From NCBI RefSeq assembly GCF_037949795.1, contig NZ_CP149932.1:186001-250000 (forward strand): DNA of 64,000 nucleotides, given 5' to 3'. Below are positions 45,892 to 54,132 of the stretch, one piece after another. Each line of letters opens with the position of its first letter. Position 1 is the first letter of the stretch. The notes under the pieces were generated by a model. That model was not told the origin of the DNA. It saw nothing but the letters and a program-made list of their open reading frames with translations, and did no database searches. The position numbers were made by a program, and so were the translations under genes. Source of the DNA: Thioclava sp. GXIMD2076 (GTDB lineage: Bacteria; Pseudomonadota; Alphaproteobacteria; Rhodobacterales; Rhodobacteraceae).

Positions 45892-46419
45892 ATGCAGACG
45901 CTGATCAATGGCGCCCGTCGCATTCTCGGCTTCCTTGCCGGTCTGTCGATGGCCCTCGTCTTCGCGATCATCTTCATCAACTCGCTACGTCGTTATCTTA
46001 TGGGGCAATCGGTCCCATGGGGCGAAGAGCTGCCGATCTACCTGACCATCTACGGGGTGATGTTCGGCCTTGCGCTGGCCTATCTGAACGACAACCACAT
46101 CCGGTTCACGATCCTCGTGGACATGATCTCGCGCAAGTCCCGCGAGACCCTGTATCTCTTCGTCGATGTGATCACCTTCGTCTCGGGCCTGCTGCTGGCC
46201 TATGCAGGCCATAGCTTCGCGATGAAACGCGGCAAGCTGGCCGCTTCGGGGCTTAAATCCACCGGCAACTGGCTGGCCCAACATACCGGCATCGACGCGC
46301 TGGTCTGGGTCGGCAAGGTCGGCACATGGCAATATGCCATCGCCATCGGCGGCGCGCTTCTGGCCGTGGCCGCCGTTCTGAAATTCATCGAGCGTCTTGG
46401 CACGCTGCGGAGTCTCTGA
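45892..46419 (+). CDS. TRAP transporter small membrane subunit (DctQ family)
   Basis: A 175-residue, four-helix protein. The family marks are visible: SLRRYLMGQSVPWGEELPIYLTIYGVMFG. It forms the membrane complex with the DctM-type permease, whose start follows the stop by one base. Confidence 0.9.
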   Translation: MQTLINGARRILGFLAGLSMALVFAIIFINSLRRYLMGQSVPWGEELPIYLTIYGVMFGLALAYLNDNHIRFTILVDMISRKSRETLYLFVDVITFVSGLLLAYAGHSFAMKRGKLAASGLKSTGNWLAQHTGIDALVWVGKVGTWQYAIAIGGALLAVAAVLKFIERLGTLRSL

Positions 46420-46420
46420 C

Positions 46421-47695
46421 ATGGCCTTTATCATTCTCATCGTCGGCCTGCTGATCGGGGTTCCGATCGCCATCTCCATCATCGCCGCTCTCATGTTCTT
46501 CATGGCCACGGGCGAGGCACCCTATGCCATGCGCCTTGTGGCGACCGAAATGTTCAAGGGCATGAACTCCTTCCCGCTGCTGGCGATCCCGCTTTTCGTG
46601 CTGGCAGGCGAAGTGATGACCGAATCCGGTATCACCTCGCGTATCATCGCTTTCGCGAATGTGCTCGTAGGCCGTCTGCGCGCCGGCCTGGCGCTGGTCA
46701 ATATCTGGGCCTCGGTGATCTTTGCAGGCCTGTCGGGTTCGGCTGTGGCTGATACCTCGGCGATCGGCCGCGTGTTCATCCCCGAAATGGAAAAACACGG
46801 CTATGACCGCGCCTATGCTGCCGCCCTCACCGCCGCGTCCTCGGTGATCGGCCCGATCATTCCCCCCTCGATCCCCGTCATCATCTATGCGCTGATCGTC
46901 TCCGGCGTCTCGGTGCCTGCCCTGTTCATGGCAGGCGTGGTGCCCGGCATCCTTCTGGCGATCTTCCTGTCGATCTGGGTCATGCTGACCGTGAAGATCG
47001 ACAAGAACGCCCCTGCCAACGATCTGCCGCAGCAACCCGCGATGCAGGCAATCCTGCAGGGGATCCCGCCGCTCCTGATGCCGGTCTTCGTGGTGGGGTC
47101 CATCCTGCTGGGTATCGTGACGCCAACCGAAGCGGCAAGCTTTGCTGTGGCCTATGCGCTGTTCCTCGGTGTCTTCGTCTACCGCAATATCAAGATCTCC
47201 GCCCTACCCCGCATCTTCCGCGATGCGATGCGCGACAGCTCGGTCATCCTAATCATCATCGGGGCCGTCTCGGCGGCCAACTGGCTCCTTACCTATAACC
47301 GCCTGCCCAATATGCTGACGGAATGGGTGCTGGCCAATGTCGATAGCAAAACGGCCTTCCTGCTGGCGGTCATGGTCCTCTTCCTTGTGGTGGGCCTGTT
47401 CCTCGAAGGGATCGCGGCGATGCTGGTTCTGGTGCCGATCCTGCATCCGATCGCGGTGGGCCTTGGCGTCGATCCGGTCCATTTCGGGATCATCGTGATC
47501 TTCAACCTGATGATCGGCCTGATCACGCCACCGCTTGGCCTGTGTCTGTTCGTGGCCGAAGGGGTCGCCCAAGTCGGAATGGCACGGCTCATCAAGCAGA
47601 TCATGCCCTTCTTCTTTGTCGAGGTACTGGTGCTTGCGATCCTCACCTTCGTGCCGCAAACGGTGACTTTCCTCCCGACCATTCTCGGTTATTAA
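46421..47695 (+). CDS. TRAP transporter large permease (DctM family)
   Basis: A 424-residue sodium-coupled permease with about 12 hydrophobic segments. The family signatures GLSGSAVADTSAIG and SSVIGPIIPPSIPVIIY are intact, and the C-terminal part has ITPPLGLCLFV. The start MAFIILIVG directly follows dctQ. A terminator stands 5 bases after the stop, so quiC may be partly uncoupled from the transporter. Confidence 0.93.
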   Translation: MAFIILIVGLLIGVPIAISIIAALMFFMATGEAPYAMRLVATEMFKGMNSFPLLAIPLFVLAGEVMTESGITSRIIAFANVLVGRLRAGLALVNIWASVIFAGLSGSAVADTSAIGRVFIPEMEKHGYDRAYAAALTAASSVIGPIIPPSIPVIIYALIVSGVSVPALFMAGVVPGILLAIFLSIWVMLTVKIDKNAPANDLPQQPAMQAILQGIPPLLMPVFVVGSILLGIVTPTEAASFAVAYALFLGVFVYRNIKISALPRIFRDAMRDSSVILIIIGAVSAANWLLTYNRLPNMLTEWVLANVDSKTAFLLAVMVLFLVVGLFLEGIAAMLVLVPILHPIAVGLGVDPVHFGIIVIFNLMIGLITPPLGLCLFVAEGVAQVGMARLIKQIMPFFFVEVLVLAILTFVPQTVTFLPTILGY

Positions 47696-47699
47696 TAGG

Positions 47700-47725
47700 A
47701 AAAGGAGGGCTACGGCCCTCCTTTT
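47700..47725 (+). terminator. Hairpin between the TRAP genes and quiC
   Basis: AAAAGGAGGGC and GCCCTCCTTTT form a perfect 11-bp stem with a 4-base loop; the right arm itself supplies the T run. It may reduce but not abolish read-through into quiC. Confidence 0.75.
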
Positions 47726-47761
47726 CGCCCCTCTACGCCTCAAATTCCTCTGGAGTTATTC

Positions 47762-49663
47762 ATGAAGACCTCGATTGCGACCGTTTCGATCTCCGGCTCT
47801 CTCACCGAAAAGCTGTCGGCCATCGCCGAAGCGGGTTATTCCGGCATCGAGATCTTCGAACAGGATTTTCTCGCATTTGACGGTGGTCCGAAAGAAGTGG
47901 GCCGGATGATCCGCGACAAAGGTCTCGAGATCACGCTGTTCCAACCCTTCCGCGATTTCGAATGTCTGCCCGAGCCCGAACGCTCCAAGGCCTTCGACCG
48001 CGCCAAACGCAAATTCGAACTGATGCGCGAGCTGGGCACCGATCTGGTGCTCTTCTGCTCGTCCTGCCATCCGCGCAGTCTGGGCGGCATCGACCGCGCC
48101 GCCGATGATTTTGCCGAGCTGGGCGTGATCGCGAAGGATATGGGCGTGCGCGTGGGCTATGAGGCGCTGGCATGGGGCCGTCATGTGAACGACCACCGTG
48201 ACGCATGGGAAATCGTGCGCCGCGCGAACCATGACAATATCGGCCTGATCCTCGACAGCTTCCACACGCTGGGCCGCGGCATCGACCCCGAGAGCATCCG
48301 CTCCATCCCCGGCGACAAGATCTTCTTCGTGCAGCTGGCGGATGCGCCGAAAATCGATATGGACCTGCTGTATTGGTCGCGCCATTTCCGCAATATGCCG
48401 GGCGAAGGCGATCTGGAGGTCGAACGCTTCATGCGCGCGGTCGCGGCCACCGGCTATTCGGGGGCTGTCAGCCTCGAGATCTTCAACGACCAGTTCCGTG
48501 GCGGCAATCCCCGCACCATCGCCCGCGATGGCTACCGCTCACTGGTGGCGCTAATGGATGATGTCCGCCGCGCCGAACCCGATGTGGCGCTGGCGCCTGC
48601 GCTCGAGCCTGTGCCGATGCCGCCGCGTGTGCCCACCAAGGGCTTCGCCTTTGTCGAATTTGCCGCCCAAGGCGAGGCGCGCGATGATCTGGCCAAACTG
48701 CTGGGCACCCTTGGTTTCACCCGCATGGCCAAGCATCGCAACAAGGCGCTCGATCTGTGGCAGCTGGGAGATGTGCGCATCGTAATCAATGCCGAGACCG
48801 AGGGGCATGCCGGCAAGGCGTGGGTCGCCAATGGCACCTGTGTCTGTGATATCGGTCTGAAGGTCGGCTCTGCCGCCGATGCAGTGGCCCGCGCCACCGC
48901 ACTCGGCGCGCATACATTCGAGCAGCCTATCGCTCCGGGCGAGATCCTTTTGCCCGCAATCCGCGGCCTCGGTGGTTCCGTCGTGCATTTCATCGGCGAC
49001 GAGGAAGGCCATGACCGCGTCTGGGATGTCGAGTTCGAGCCGATCGCAGGGGCAAAGCCCGCGGCCCTCGGCGTGACCCGCATCGACCACCTCGCCCAGA
49101 CCATGTCCTATGACGAGATGCTCAGCTGGACGCTGTTCTACTCGACGCTCTTCGACATGCAGAAATCGCCGATGGTGGATGTGATCGACCCCGACGGGCT
49201 GGTGCGCAGCCAGATTGTCGAGGCCCCCGATGGCGCGCTGCGGCTCACGTTGAACGGCGCCGAGACCCAGCGCACGCTGGCAGGCGAGTTCCTTGCCCGC
49301 AGCTTCGGTGCTTCGGTCCAGCACATCGCCTTCGAGACCGAAGACCTCTTCGCGCTCGCCGACGATCTGGCCGCGCGCGGTTTCGAGGCGCTGCCTATGT
49401 CGCCCAACTACTATGCCGATCTTGCGGCCCGTTTCGATTTCCAGCCCGAGCTGCTGGAGCGTATGAAGGCCGCCAATATCCTCTATGACCGCGACGAACG
49501 GGGCGAGTTCTTCCAGATCTTCTCCAAGCAGATGGCCGGCGGGGTGTTCTTCGAACTCGTCCAGCGCGCCACCGGCTATCGCGGCTTCGGGGGCCCGAAT
49601 GCTCCGTTCCGCATTGCCGCCCAGAAACGTCTGGGCCGTATCAAGGGCATGCCCGAACGCTAA
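47762..49663 (+). CDS. quiC: 3-dehydroshikimate dehydratase with HPPD-like C-terminal domain (QuiC type)
   Basis: A 633-residue fusion. The N-terminal xylose-isomerase-like barrel holds the metal ligands Glu-134 (GYEALAWGRH), Asp-165 (LILDSFHT), Gln-191 (FVQLAD) and Glu-239 (SLEIFND), and makes protocatechuate from 3-dehydroshikimate. The C-terminal half is a 4-hydroxyphenylpyruvate dioxygenase-like fold with a complete facial triad: His-443 (RIDHLAQ), His-521 (VQHIAF) and Glu-598 (VFFELVQR). This matches bacterial QuiC1 enzymes, in which the second domain's reaction is uncertain. Its product feeds the pca genes a few kb upstream. Confidence 0.93.
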   Translation: MKTSIATVSISGSLTEKLSAIAEAGYSGIEIFEQDFLAFDGGPKEVGRMIRDKGLEITLFQPFRDFECLPEPERSKAFDRAKRKFELMRELGTDLVLFCSSCHPRSLGGIDRAADDFAELGVIAKDMGVRVGYEALAWGRHVNDHRDAWEIVRRANHDNIGLILDSFHTLGRGIDPESIRSIPGDKIFFVQLADAPKIDMDLLYWSRHFRNMPGEGDLEVERFMRAVAATGYSGAVSLEIFNDQFRGGNPRTIARDGYRSLVALMDDVRRAEPDVALAPALEPVPMPPRVPTKGFAFVEFAAQGEARDDLAKLLGTLGFTRMAKHRNKALDLWQLGDVRIVINAETEGHAGKAWVANGTCVCDIGLKVGSAADAVARATALGAHTFEQPIAPGEILLPAIRGLGGSVVHFIGDEEGHDRVWDVEFEPIAGAKPAALGVTRIDHLAQTMSYDEMLSWTLFYSTLFDMQKSPMVDVIDPDGLVRSQIVEAPDGALRLTLNGAETQRTLAGEFLARSFGASVQHIAFETEDLFALADDLAARGFEALPMSPNYYADLAARFDFQPELLERMKAANILYDRDERGEFFQIFSKQMAGGVFFELVQRATGYRGFGGPNAPFRIAAQKRLGRIKGMPER

Positions 49664-49787
49664 GACCTTTCCTCCCGGAAAGCGGCCCCGCCTTCTTCCT
49701 CCTCAGTCTCGGGCGGGGCCGACATGGAGAGGCTTGACGATTGTCCGGCGTCAGGGCTTGGTGTGGGGTCTAACCAATGAGGCCCCT

Positions 49788-50936
49788 ATGCGCGACGCAA
49801 CCCGCACCGTCCACCATCCCGCGATTGATGACAGCGGCTATGCCTCGCTCAGCCCTGCCACACAGCGCGCATCGACCATCGTCTTCGAGACCGCGCAGGA
49901 CTATACCAACCGCACAAAGCGCGATCTGGATGGCTATTCCTACGGGTTGCACGGCACCCCCACCCAGCGCATCCTGCAGGCGCAGCTGGCTGCGCTGGAG
50001 GGGGCTGGGTATTGCGCGATCCTGCCCTCGGGACAGGCGGCGATTGCCGTGGTGTTTCTGGCCTGCCTGCAACCGGGCGATCATGTGCTTATCGCCGAGG
50101 CCGCCTATCCGCCCGTGGCGGGCCTGTGCCGTAATTTTCTGGCGCCGCGCGGGGTGACATGGTCCAGCTATCCGCCACGCATCGGTGCGGGGATCGCCGC
50201 CCATATCCGCCCCGAGACAAGGTTGATCTGGATGGAGAGCCCCGGCTCGACGACGATGGAACTGGAAGACATTCCCGCGATCACAGCGGTGGCCCGCGCG
50301 AAGGGAATCCAGACCGGCATCGACAATACATGGGCCACGCCCCTGCTCTTCAAACCGCTGGCGCATGGGGTGGATTTCTCGATGCAGGCGCTGACCAAAT
50401 ATGCGGGCGGGCATTCCGACCTGCTGATGGGGTCGGTGACGGTACGCGAACGTGCCCAATATCAGGCCCTGCGCGATGTGATGCGAATGCTGGGCTATCA
50501 TACCGCGCCCGATGCGGTCTCGCTGGTGCTGCGCGGGCTGGAGACGATGGCGGTGCGGCTCGCACATGCGGGCCGTGTGGCAACCGAACTGGCGCGCGAG
50601 ATCGAAAGCAGCCATGATTATCCGGTGCTCTGCCCTGCCCTCCCCTCGCATCCCGACCACGCCCTCTGGGCGCGCGATTTCCGCGCTGGATCAGGGCTGT
50701 TCTCGGTGGTGCTGACCGCGGAGCAGGCAGCTCACCTTCCCCGTGCACTCGATACGCTGGAGGTTTTCGCGATCGGCGCCTCTTGGGGCGGCACGCGCAG
50801 CCTGATCGCACCGATGAGCGTCGACGGGCGCACTCCTCCCGACCCACGGCTCTATCTGCGGCTGTCGATCGGCATGGAGGACCCTGCCGATCTGCGCGAG
50901 GATCTGGTGCGGTTCTTTGCGGCGCTGGCGCCCTGA
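49788..50936 (+). CDS. Cystathionine beta-lyase-like PLP enzyme (MetC type)
   Basis: A 382-residue Cys/Met-metabolism PLP enzyme. The PLP lysine is Lys-204 (ALTKYAGGHSDLLMG), the cofactor-stacking YGLHGTPT and DNTWATP regions are present, and the C-terminus has GASWGGTRSLIAP. The pattern is that of alphaproteobacterial cystathionine beta-lyase, giving homocysteine, pyruvate and ammonia. GAGG is 5 bases before the ATG. It stands alone after quiC and converges on the small Cys-rich gene with no gap. Confidence 0.85.
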   Translation: MRDATRTVHHPAIDDSGYASLSPATQRASTIVFETAQDYTNRTKRDLDGYSYGLHGTPTQRILQAQLAALEGAGYCAILPSGQAAIAVVFLACLQPGDHVLIAEAAYPPVAGLCRNFLAPRGVTWSSYPPRIGAGIAAHIRPETRLIWMESPGSTTMELEDIPAITAVARAKGIQTGIDNTWATPLLFKPLAHGVDFSMQALTKYAGGHSDLLMGSVTVRERAQYQALRDVMRMLGYHTAPDAVSLVLRGLETMAVRLAHAGRVATELAREIESSHDYPVLCPALPSHPDHALWARDFRAGSGLFSVVLTAEQAAHLPRALDTLEVFAIGASWGGTRSLIAPMSVDGRTPPDPRLYLRLSIGMEDPADLREDLVRFFAALAP

Positions 50937-51185
50937 TCAGCCGTCGCAGGCGCAGCCCGCTCCTTTATGGCACTGTTTGGAACGGCTGATACAGCTATTC
51001 CCGCAGGCCTTACCAGCATGACACGTCTTGCAGCAGGCGGCATAGACCTCCCCCTTGTGCCCGCCGAAGACCTCCAGCCGGTCGAGGAAGGTTTTTGCCG
51101 CAGCCGAAGGCACTGGCAGGGAGGCCTCCTGCGCGGCCCCCACAAACGGAATCACACACATTGCCAGAACGATCGAGAACCGCAT
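50937..51185 (-). CDS. Small secreted 8-cysteine protein of unknown function
   Basis: An 82-residue protein. Residues 1-18 are a signal peptide (IVLAMCVIPFVGAAQE), followed by a linker and a C-terminal Cys-rich tail with the pattern CCxxC-x5-C-x3-C-x6-C-x5-CxC, including GKACGNSCISR and GCACDG. I recall the same tail, GKACGxSCIS(R)xxxCHxxxGCAC, on assorted uncharacterised bacterial proteins. The CKTCH run looks like a haem c site but is embedded in the pattern, so metal binding or disulphides are equally possible. GGG lies 5 bases before the ATG. It diverges from the nitrate operon. Confidence 0.7.
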   Translation of the reverse strand: MRFSIVLAMCVIPFVGAAQEASLPVPSAAAKTFLDRLEVFGGHKGEVYAACCKTCHAGKACGNSCISRSKQCHKGAGCACDG

Positions 51186-51278
51186 TTTACCCTATCCATT
51201 CGTCGAAACAGCAACCGAGCTATGTCGTGGCACCGTCCGAAAAGGAAGCAGGCCCATCAAATTCGACAGGATTTTTCT

Positions 51279-51294
51279 CCGCACGCCATTTGCA
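51279..51294 (+). promoter_or_regulatory. Weak sigma-54-like promoter candidate of the nas operon
   Basis: CCGCACGCCATTTGCA matches the consensus TGGCACG-N4-TTGCA except at the first two bases, one of which is the important -24 GG. It lies about 290 bases before nrtA and upstream of the leader hairpins. NtrC-type control of nas genes would fit, but the -24 mismatch keeps this tentative. Confidence 0.3.
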
Positions 51295-51382
51295 AAGCGC
51301 CATTTTTTTGAACGATTGGTGTCGATCTGCATGAAAATCTGATCTGTATGGCGATTTTTTAGAAAATTCGTTCCTAGCTGCT

Positions 51383-51547
51383 CAGATTTCCTCCCCGCGC
51401 AGCCCGCGAATCTGTCACAAAGAACGTGTCGCCCGGCAATGGCGCCGCGACACAGAATTTCGTCCCGCTGACTGGGACTATGAGCAAAGCCGCTCGATGA
51501 TACTGGCCCGAAACATGGCCTGGTCATCGGCGGCTTTTTTTATTTTT
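51383..51547 (+). promoter_or_regulatory. nas operon leader: hairpins and internal terminator (NasT antitermination target)
   Basis: The 398 bases before nrtA contain a leader with three hairpins and a terminator. They are CAGATT/AATCTG (51383-51414), GTGTCGC..GGC/GCC-GCGACAC (51426-51453) with hexaloop AATGGC, and GTCCC/GGGAC (51462-51478). ANTAR regulators such as NasT bind paired hairpins whose 6-base loops have A first and G fourth; the second hairpin fits, but I cannot make a perfect partner. With nasT in the same locus this looks like transcription antitermination. Confidence 0.65.
51486..51547 (+). terminator. Leader terminator upstream of nrtA
   Basis: A stem of about 20 bp (AAAGCCGC-TCGATGA..GGCC with GGCC..TCATCG-GCGGCTTT) is followed by seven or more T, only about 40 bases before the nrtA ATG. 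It would stop the operon unless antitermination occurs. Confidence 0.85.
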
Positions 51548-51583
51548 CGGCTTTGCTGCATGGCAGCCCGCAAAGGAAGTGAC

Positions 51584-52951
51584 ATGAAGAAAATTCTCCT
51601 CGGCCTCGCCGCCAGCACCCTTCTTGCAAGCCCGACTTTTGCAGAAATGCTGGATCTCGAAAAAGACCAGCTGACCTTCGGCTTCATCAAGCTGACCGAT
51701 ATGGCACCGCTCGCCGTGGCCTATGAAAAGGGCTATTTCGATGATGAGGGCCTCTTTGTCACCCTTGAGGCGCAGGCCAACTGGAAAGTGCTGCTGGATG
51801 GCGTGATCTCCGGCACGCTCGACGGGGCGCATATGCTGGCGGGCCAGCCGATCGCCGCGACCATCGGCTATGGCACCAAAGCCCATATCGTCACCCCCTT
51901 CTCGATGGATCTCAACGGCAACGGCATCACCGTCTCGAACGAGGTCTGGAACGAGATGAAGGCCAATCTGCCGAAAGACGCGGATGGCAAGATCAAGCAC
52001 CCGATCTCCGCCGAGGCGCTCAAGCCGGTGGTTGAAAAATACAAAGCCGCAGGCAAGCCCTTCAACATGGGCATGGTCTTCCCCGTCTCGACCCATAACT
52101 ACGAGCTGCGCTACTGGCTGGCGGCTGGTGGCCTGAACCCGGGCTATTACTCGCCCGAAGACGTGAAGGGCCAGATCGACGCGGATGTCTTCCTGTCCGT
52201 TACCCCGCCGCCGCAAATGCCCGCGACCCTCGAGGCAGGCACCATCTCGGGCTATTGCGTGGGCGAGCCGTGGAACCAGCAGGCGGTGTTCAAGGGCATC
52301 GGCGTGCCGGTCGTTACCGATTACGAGATCTGGAAGAACAACCCCGAGAAGGTCTTCGGCCTGACCGCCGAGTTCATCGACCAGAACCCCAACACGACGA
52401 TCGCCATCACCAAGGCGCTGATCCGCGCCGCGATCTGGCTCGACGAGAACGACAACGCCAACCGTCCCGAGGCCGTGGAAATCCTCTCGCGCCCCGAATA
52501 TGTCGGCGCCGATGCAGAGGTCATCGCCAACTCGATGACCGGCACCTTCGAGTATGAGAAGGGCGACAAGCGCGACGTCCCCGATTTCAACACCTTCTTC
52601 CGCCACAACGCGACCTATCCCTTCTATTCGGACGCGGTATGGTATCTGACGCAGATGCGCCGCTGGGGCCAGATCCCCGAAGCCCATCCCGACACCTGGT
52701 ATGACGAGGTCGCGAAATCGGTCTACAAGCCCGAGATCTACCTGAAAGCCGCCCGTATGCTGGTCGAGGAAGGCAAAGCCAGCGAGGCCGACTTCCCCTG
52801 GGATAGCGACGGCTACAAGGCGCCGACCCCTGCTGCGGATGTCATCGACGGCATCGGCTATGACGGCAAACAGCCCAACGCCTATATCGACAGCCTGCCC
52901 ATCGGCCTGAAAGACGCACAGACCGTCGAAGGCGCCGAAGTCAAAGGCTAA
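51584..52951 (+). CDS. nrtA: Nitrate ABC transporter substrate-binding protein NrtA
   Basis: A 455-residue NrtA/CynA-type receptor. It has a short Sec signal peptide ([13 protein letters not shown]), then the domain start [47 protein letters not shown] and GYCVGEPWN, the anion-binding regions of the family. AAGGAAG is 4 bases before the ATG. The same fold without a signal peptide is used by the sensor NasS 9 kb downstream. Nitrate is favoured by context; nitrite or cyanate cannot be excluded. Confidence 0.93.
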   Translation: MKKILLGLAASTLLASPTFAEMLDLEKDQLTFGFIKLTDMAPLAVAYEKGYFDDEGLFVTLEAQANWKVLLDGVISGTLDGAHMLAGQPIAATIGYGTKAHIVTPFSMDLNGNGITVSNEVWNEMKANLPKDADGKIKHPISAEALKPVVEKYKAAGKPFNMGMVFPVSTHNYELRYWLAAGGLNPGYYSPEDVKGQIDADVFLSVTPPPQMPATLEAGTISGYCVGEPWNQQAVFKGIGVPVVTDYEIWKNNPEKVFGLTAEFIDQNPNTTIAITKALIRAAIWLDENDNANRPEAVEILSRPEYVGADAEVIANSMTGTFEYEKGDKRDVPDFNTFFRHNATYPFYSDAVWYLTQMRRWGQIPEAHPDTWYDEVAKSVYKPEIYLKAARMLVEEGKASEADFPWDSDGYKAPTPAADVIDGIGYDGKQPNAYIDSLPIGLKDAQTVEGAEVKG

Positions 52952-53035
52952 GCGCACCGTCCGGCGGCCAGCCCGCCGGACATTCCCCCCATTCCTCCGG
53001 CATCCAGACGCCATATCGCCCCAAAGGATCCGATC

Positions 53036-54127
53036 ATGACCGCCATCGACCCGCAATCGCTTGAAACGACCGATACCAAGGCCCGCGAAGAACGCCGCGC
53101 CCGCATGTTCACCCGCATCAACCGCGCCGATGGCTGGTTCAAGGTGCTGGGTCTGGCCTGGATCACCCCGATCCTGAAAATCATGGCAGGCGACAACCCC
53201 CGCACCCAGGGGCGCGAGATCTGGAAGCTTCTGGGCGTGCCGGTTCTGGCCATCGTGGCCTTCCTCGTGGCTTGGGGCACGCTGGCGCCCAAAGTGCAGA
53301 CCTCGCTCGGTGCGATCCCCGGCCCTGTGGCCGTCTGGGGCGAGGCTGTGGCGCTGAATGACGACGCCATCGCCAAGGCCGAGAAACGCGACAGCCATTA
53401 CGCGCGCGTCGAGGCCCGCAACGAGAAACTGATTGCGGCCGGCAAGGCCGATCAGGTCAGGGACATCCCCTATACCGGCGCGCCCTCCTATTACGACCAG
53501 ATCTGGACCTCGATCAAAACCGTGTTCTTCGGCTTCCTGATCGGCTCGGCCATCGCCATTCCGCTGGGCATCTTCGCCGGCCTCTCGCCCTATGCCAATG
53601 CGGCCATCAACCCGCTGGTGCAGATCTTCAAGCCGGTCTCGCCGCTGGCATGGCTGCCGATTGTGACCATGGTCGTCTCGGCGCTCTATGCCACCAATGA
53701 CGGGCTGTTTGCGAAATCCTTCCTCGTGTCGGCCATCACCGTGACGCTCTGCTCGCTCTGGCCCACGCTGATCAACACGGCTCTCGGTGTGGCCTCCATC
53801 GACAAGGACCTGATCTCGGTCTCCAAGGTTCTGAAAATGAACACCTATACCAAGATCACCAAGCTGGTTCTGCCCTCCGCCCTGCCGCTGATCTTCACCG
53901 GTCTACGTCTGTCCCTGGGTGTGGGCTGGATGGTGCTGATCGCCGCCGAGATGCTGGCGCAGAACCCCGGTCTTGGCAAATTCGTCTGGGACGAGTTCCA
54001 GAACGGCTCCTCGCAATCGCTGGCCCGGATCATCGTCGCAGTTCTCACCATCGGCATCATCGGCTTCCTGCTTGATCGCGTGATGTTCGCTCTGCAGTCG
54101 CTCTTCACCTTCTCGAACAACCGGTGA
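53036..54127 (+). CDS. nrtB: Nitrate ABC transporter permease NrtB
   Basis: A 363-residue permease. After a cytoplasmic start there is one helix (VLAIVAFLVAWGTL), a charged periplasmic insertion (about 110-155), then the binding-protein-dependent permease domain with its EAA-type loop (ISVSKVLKMNTYTKITKLVLPSALPLIFTGLR, abbreviated LVLPSALPLIFTG). It follows nrtA by 84 bases. Its TGA is just before the ATPase start. Confidence 0.93.
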   Translation: MTAIDPQSLETTDTKAREERRARMFTRINRADGWFKVLGLAWITPILKIMAGDNPRTQGREIWKLLGVPVLAIVAFLVAWGTLAPKVQTSLGAIPGPVAVWGEAVALNDDAIAKAEKRDSHYARVEARNEKLIAAGKADQVRDIPYTGAPSYYDQIWTSIKTVFFGFLIGSAIAIPLGIFAGLSPYANAAINPLVQIFKPVSPLAWLPIVTMVVSALYATNDGLFAKSFLVSAITVTLCSLWPTLINTALGVASIDKDLISVSKVLKMNTYTKITKLVLPSALPLIFTGLRLSLGVGWMVLIAAEMLAQNPGLGKFVWDEFQNGSSQSLARIIVAVLTIGIIGFLLDRVMFALQSLFTFSNNR

Positions 54128-54132
54128 GCGCC

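Noticed and set aside
51042..51056. CKTCH in the small Cys-rich protein as a haem c attachment site
   Set aside because: The motif is embedded in an eight-Cys pattern seen without the His on other proteins, and no axial ligand or cytochrome fold is visible.
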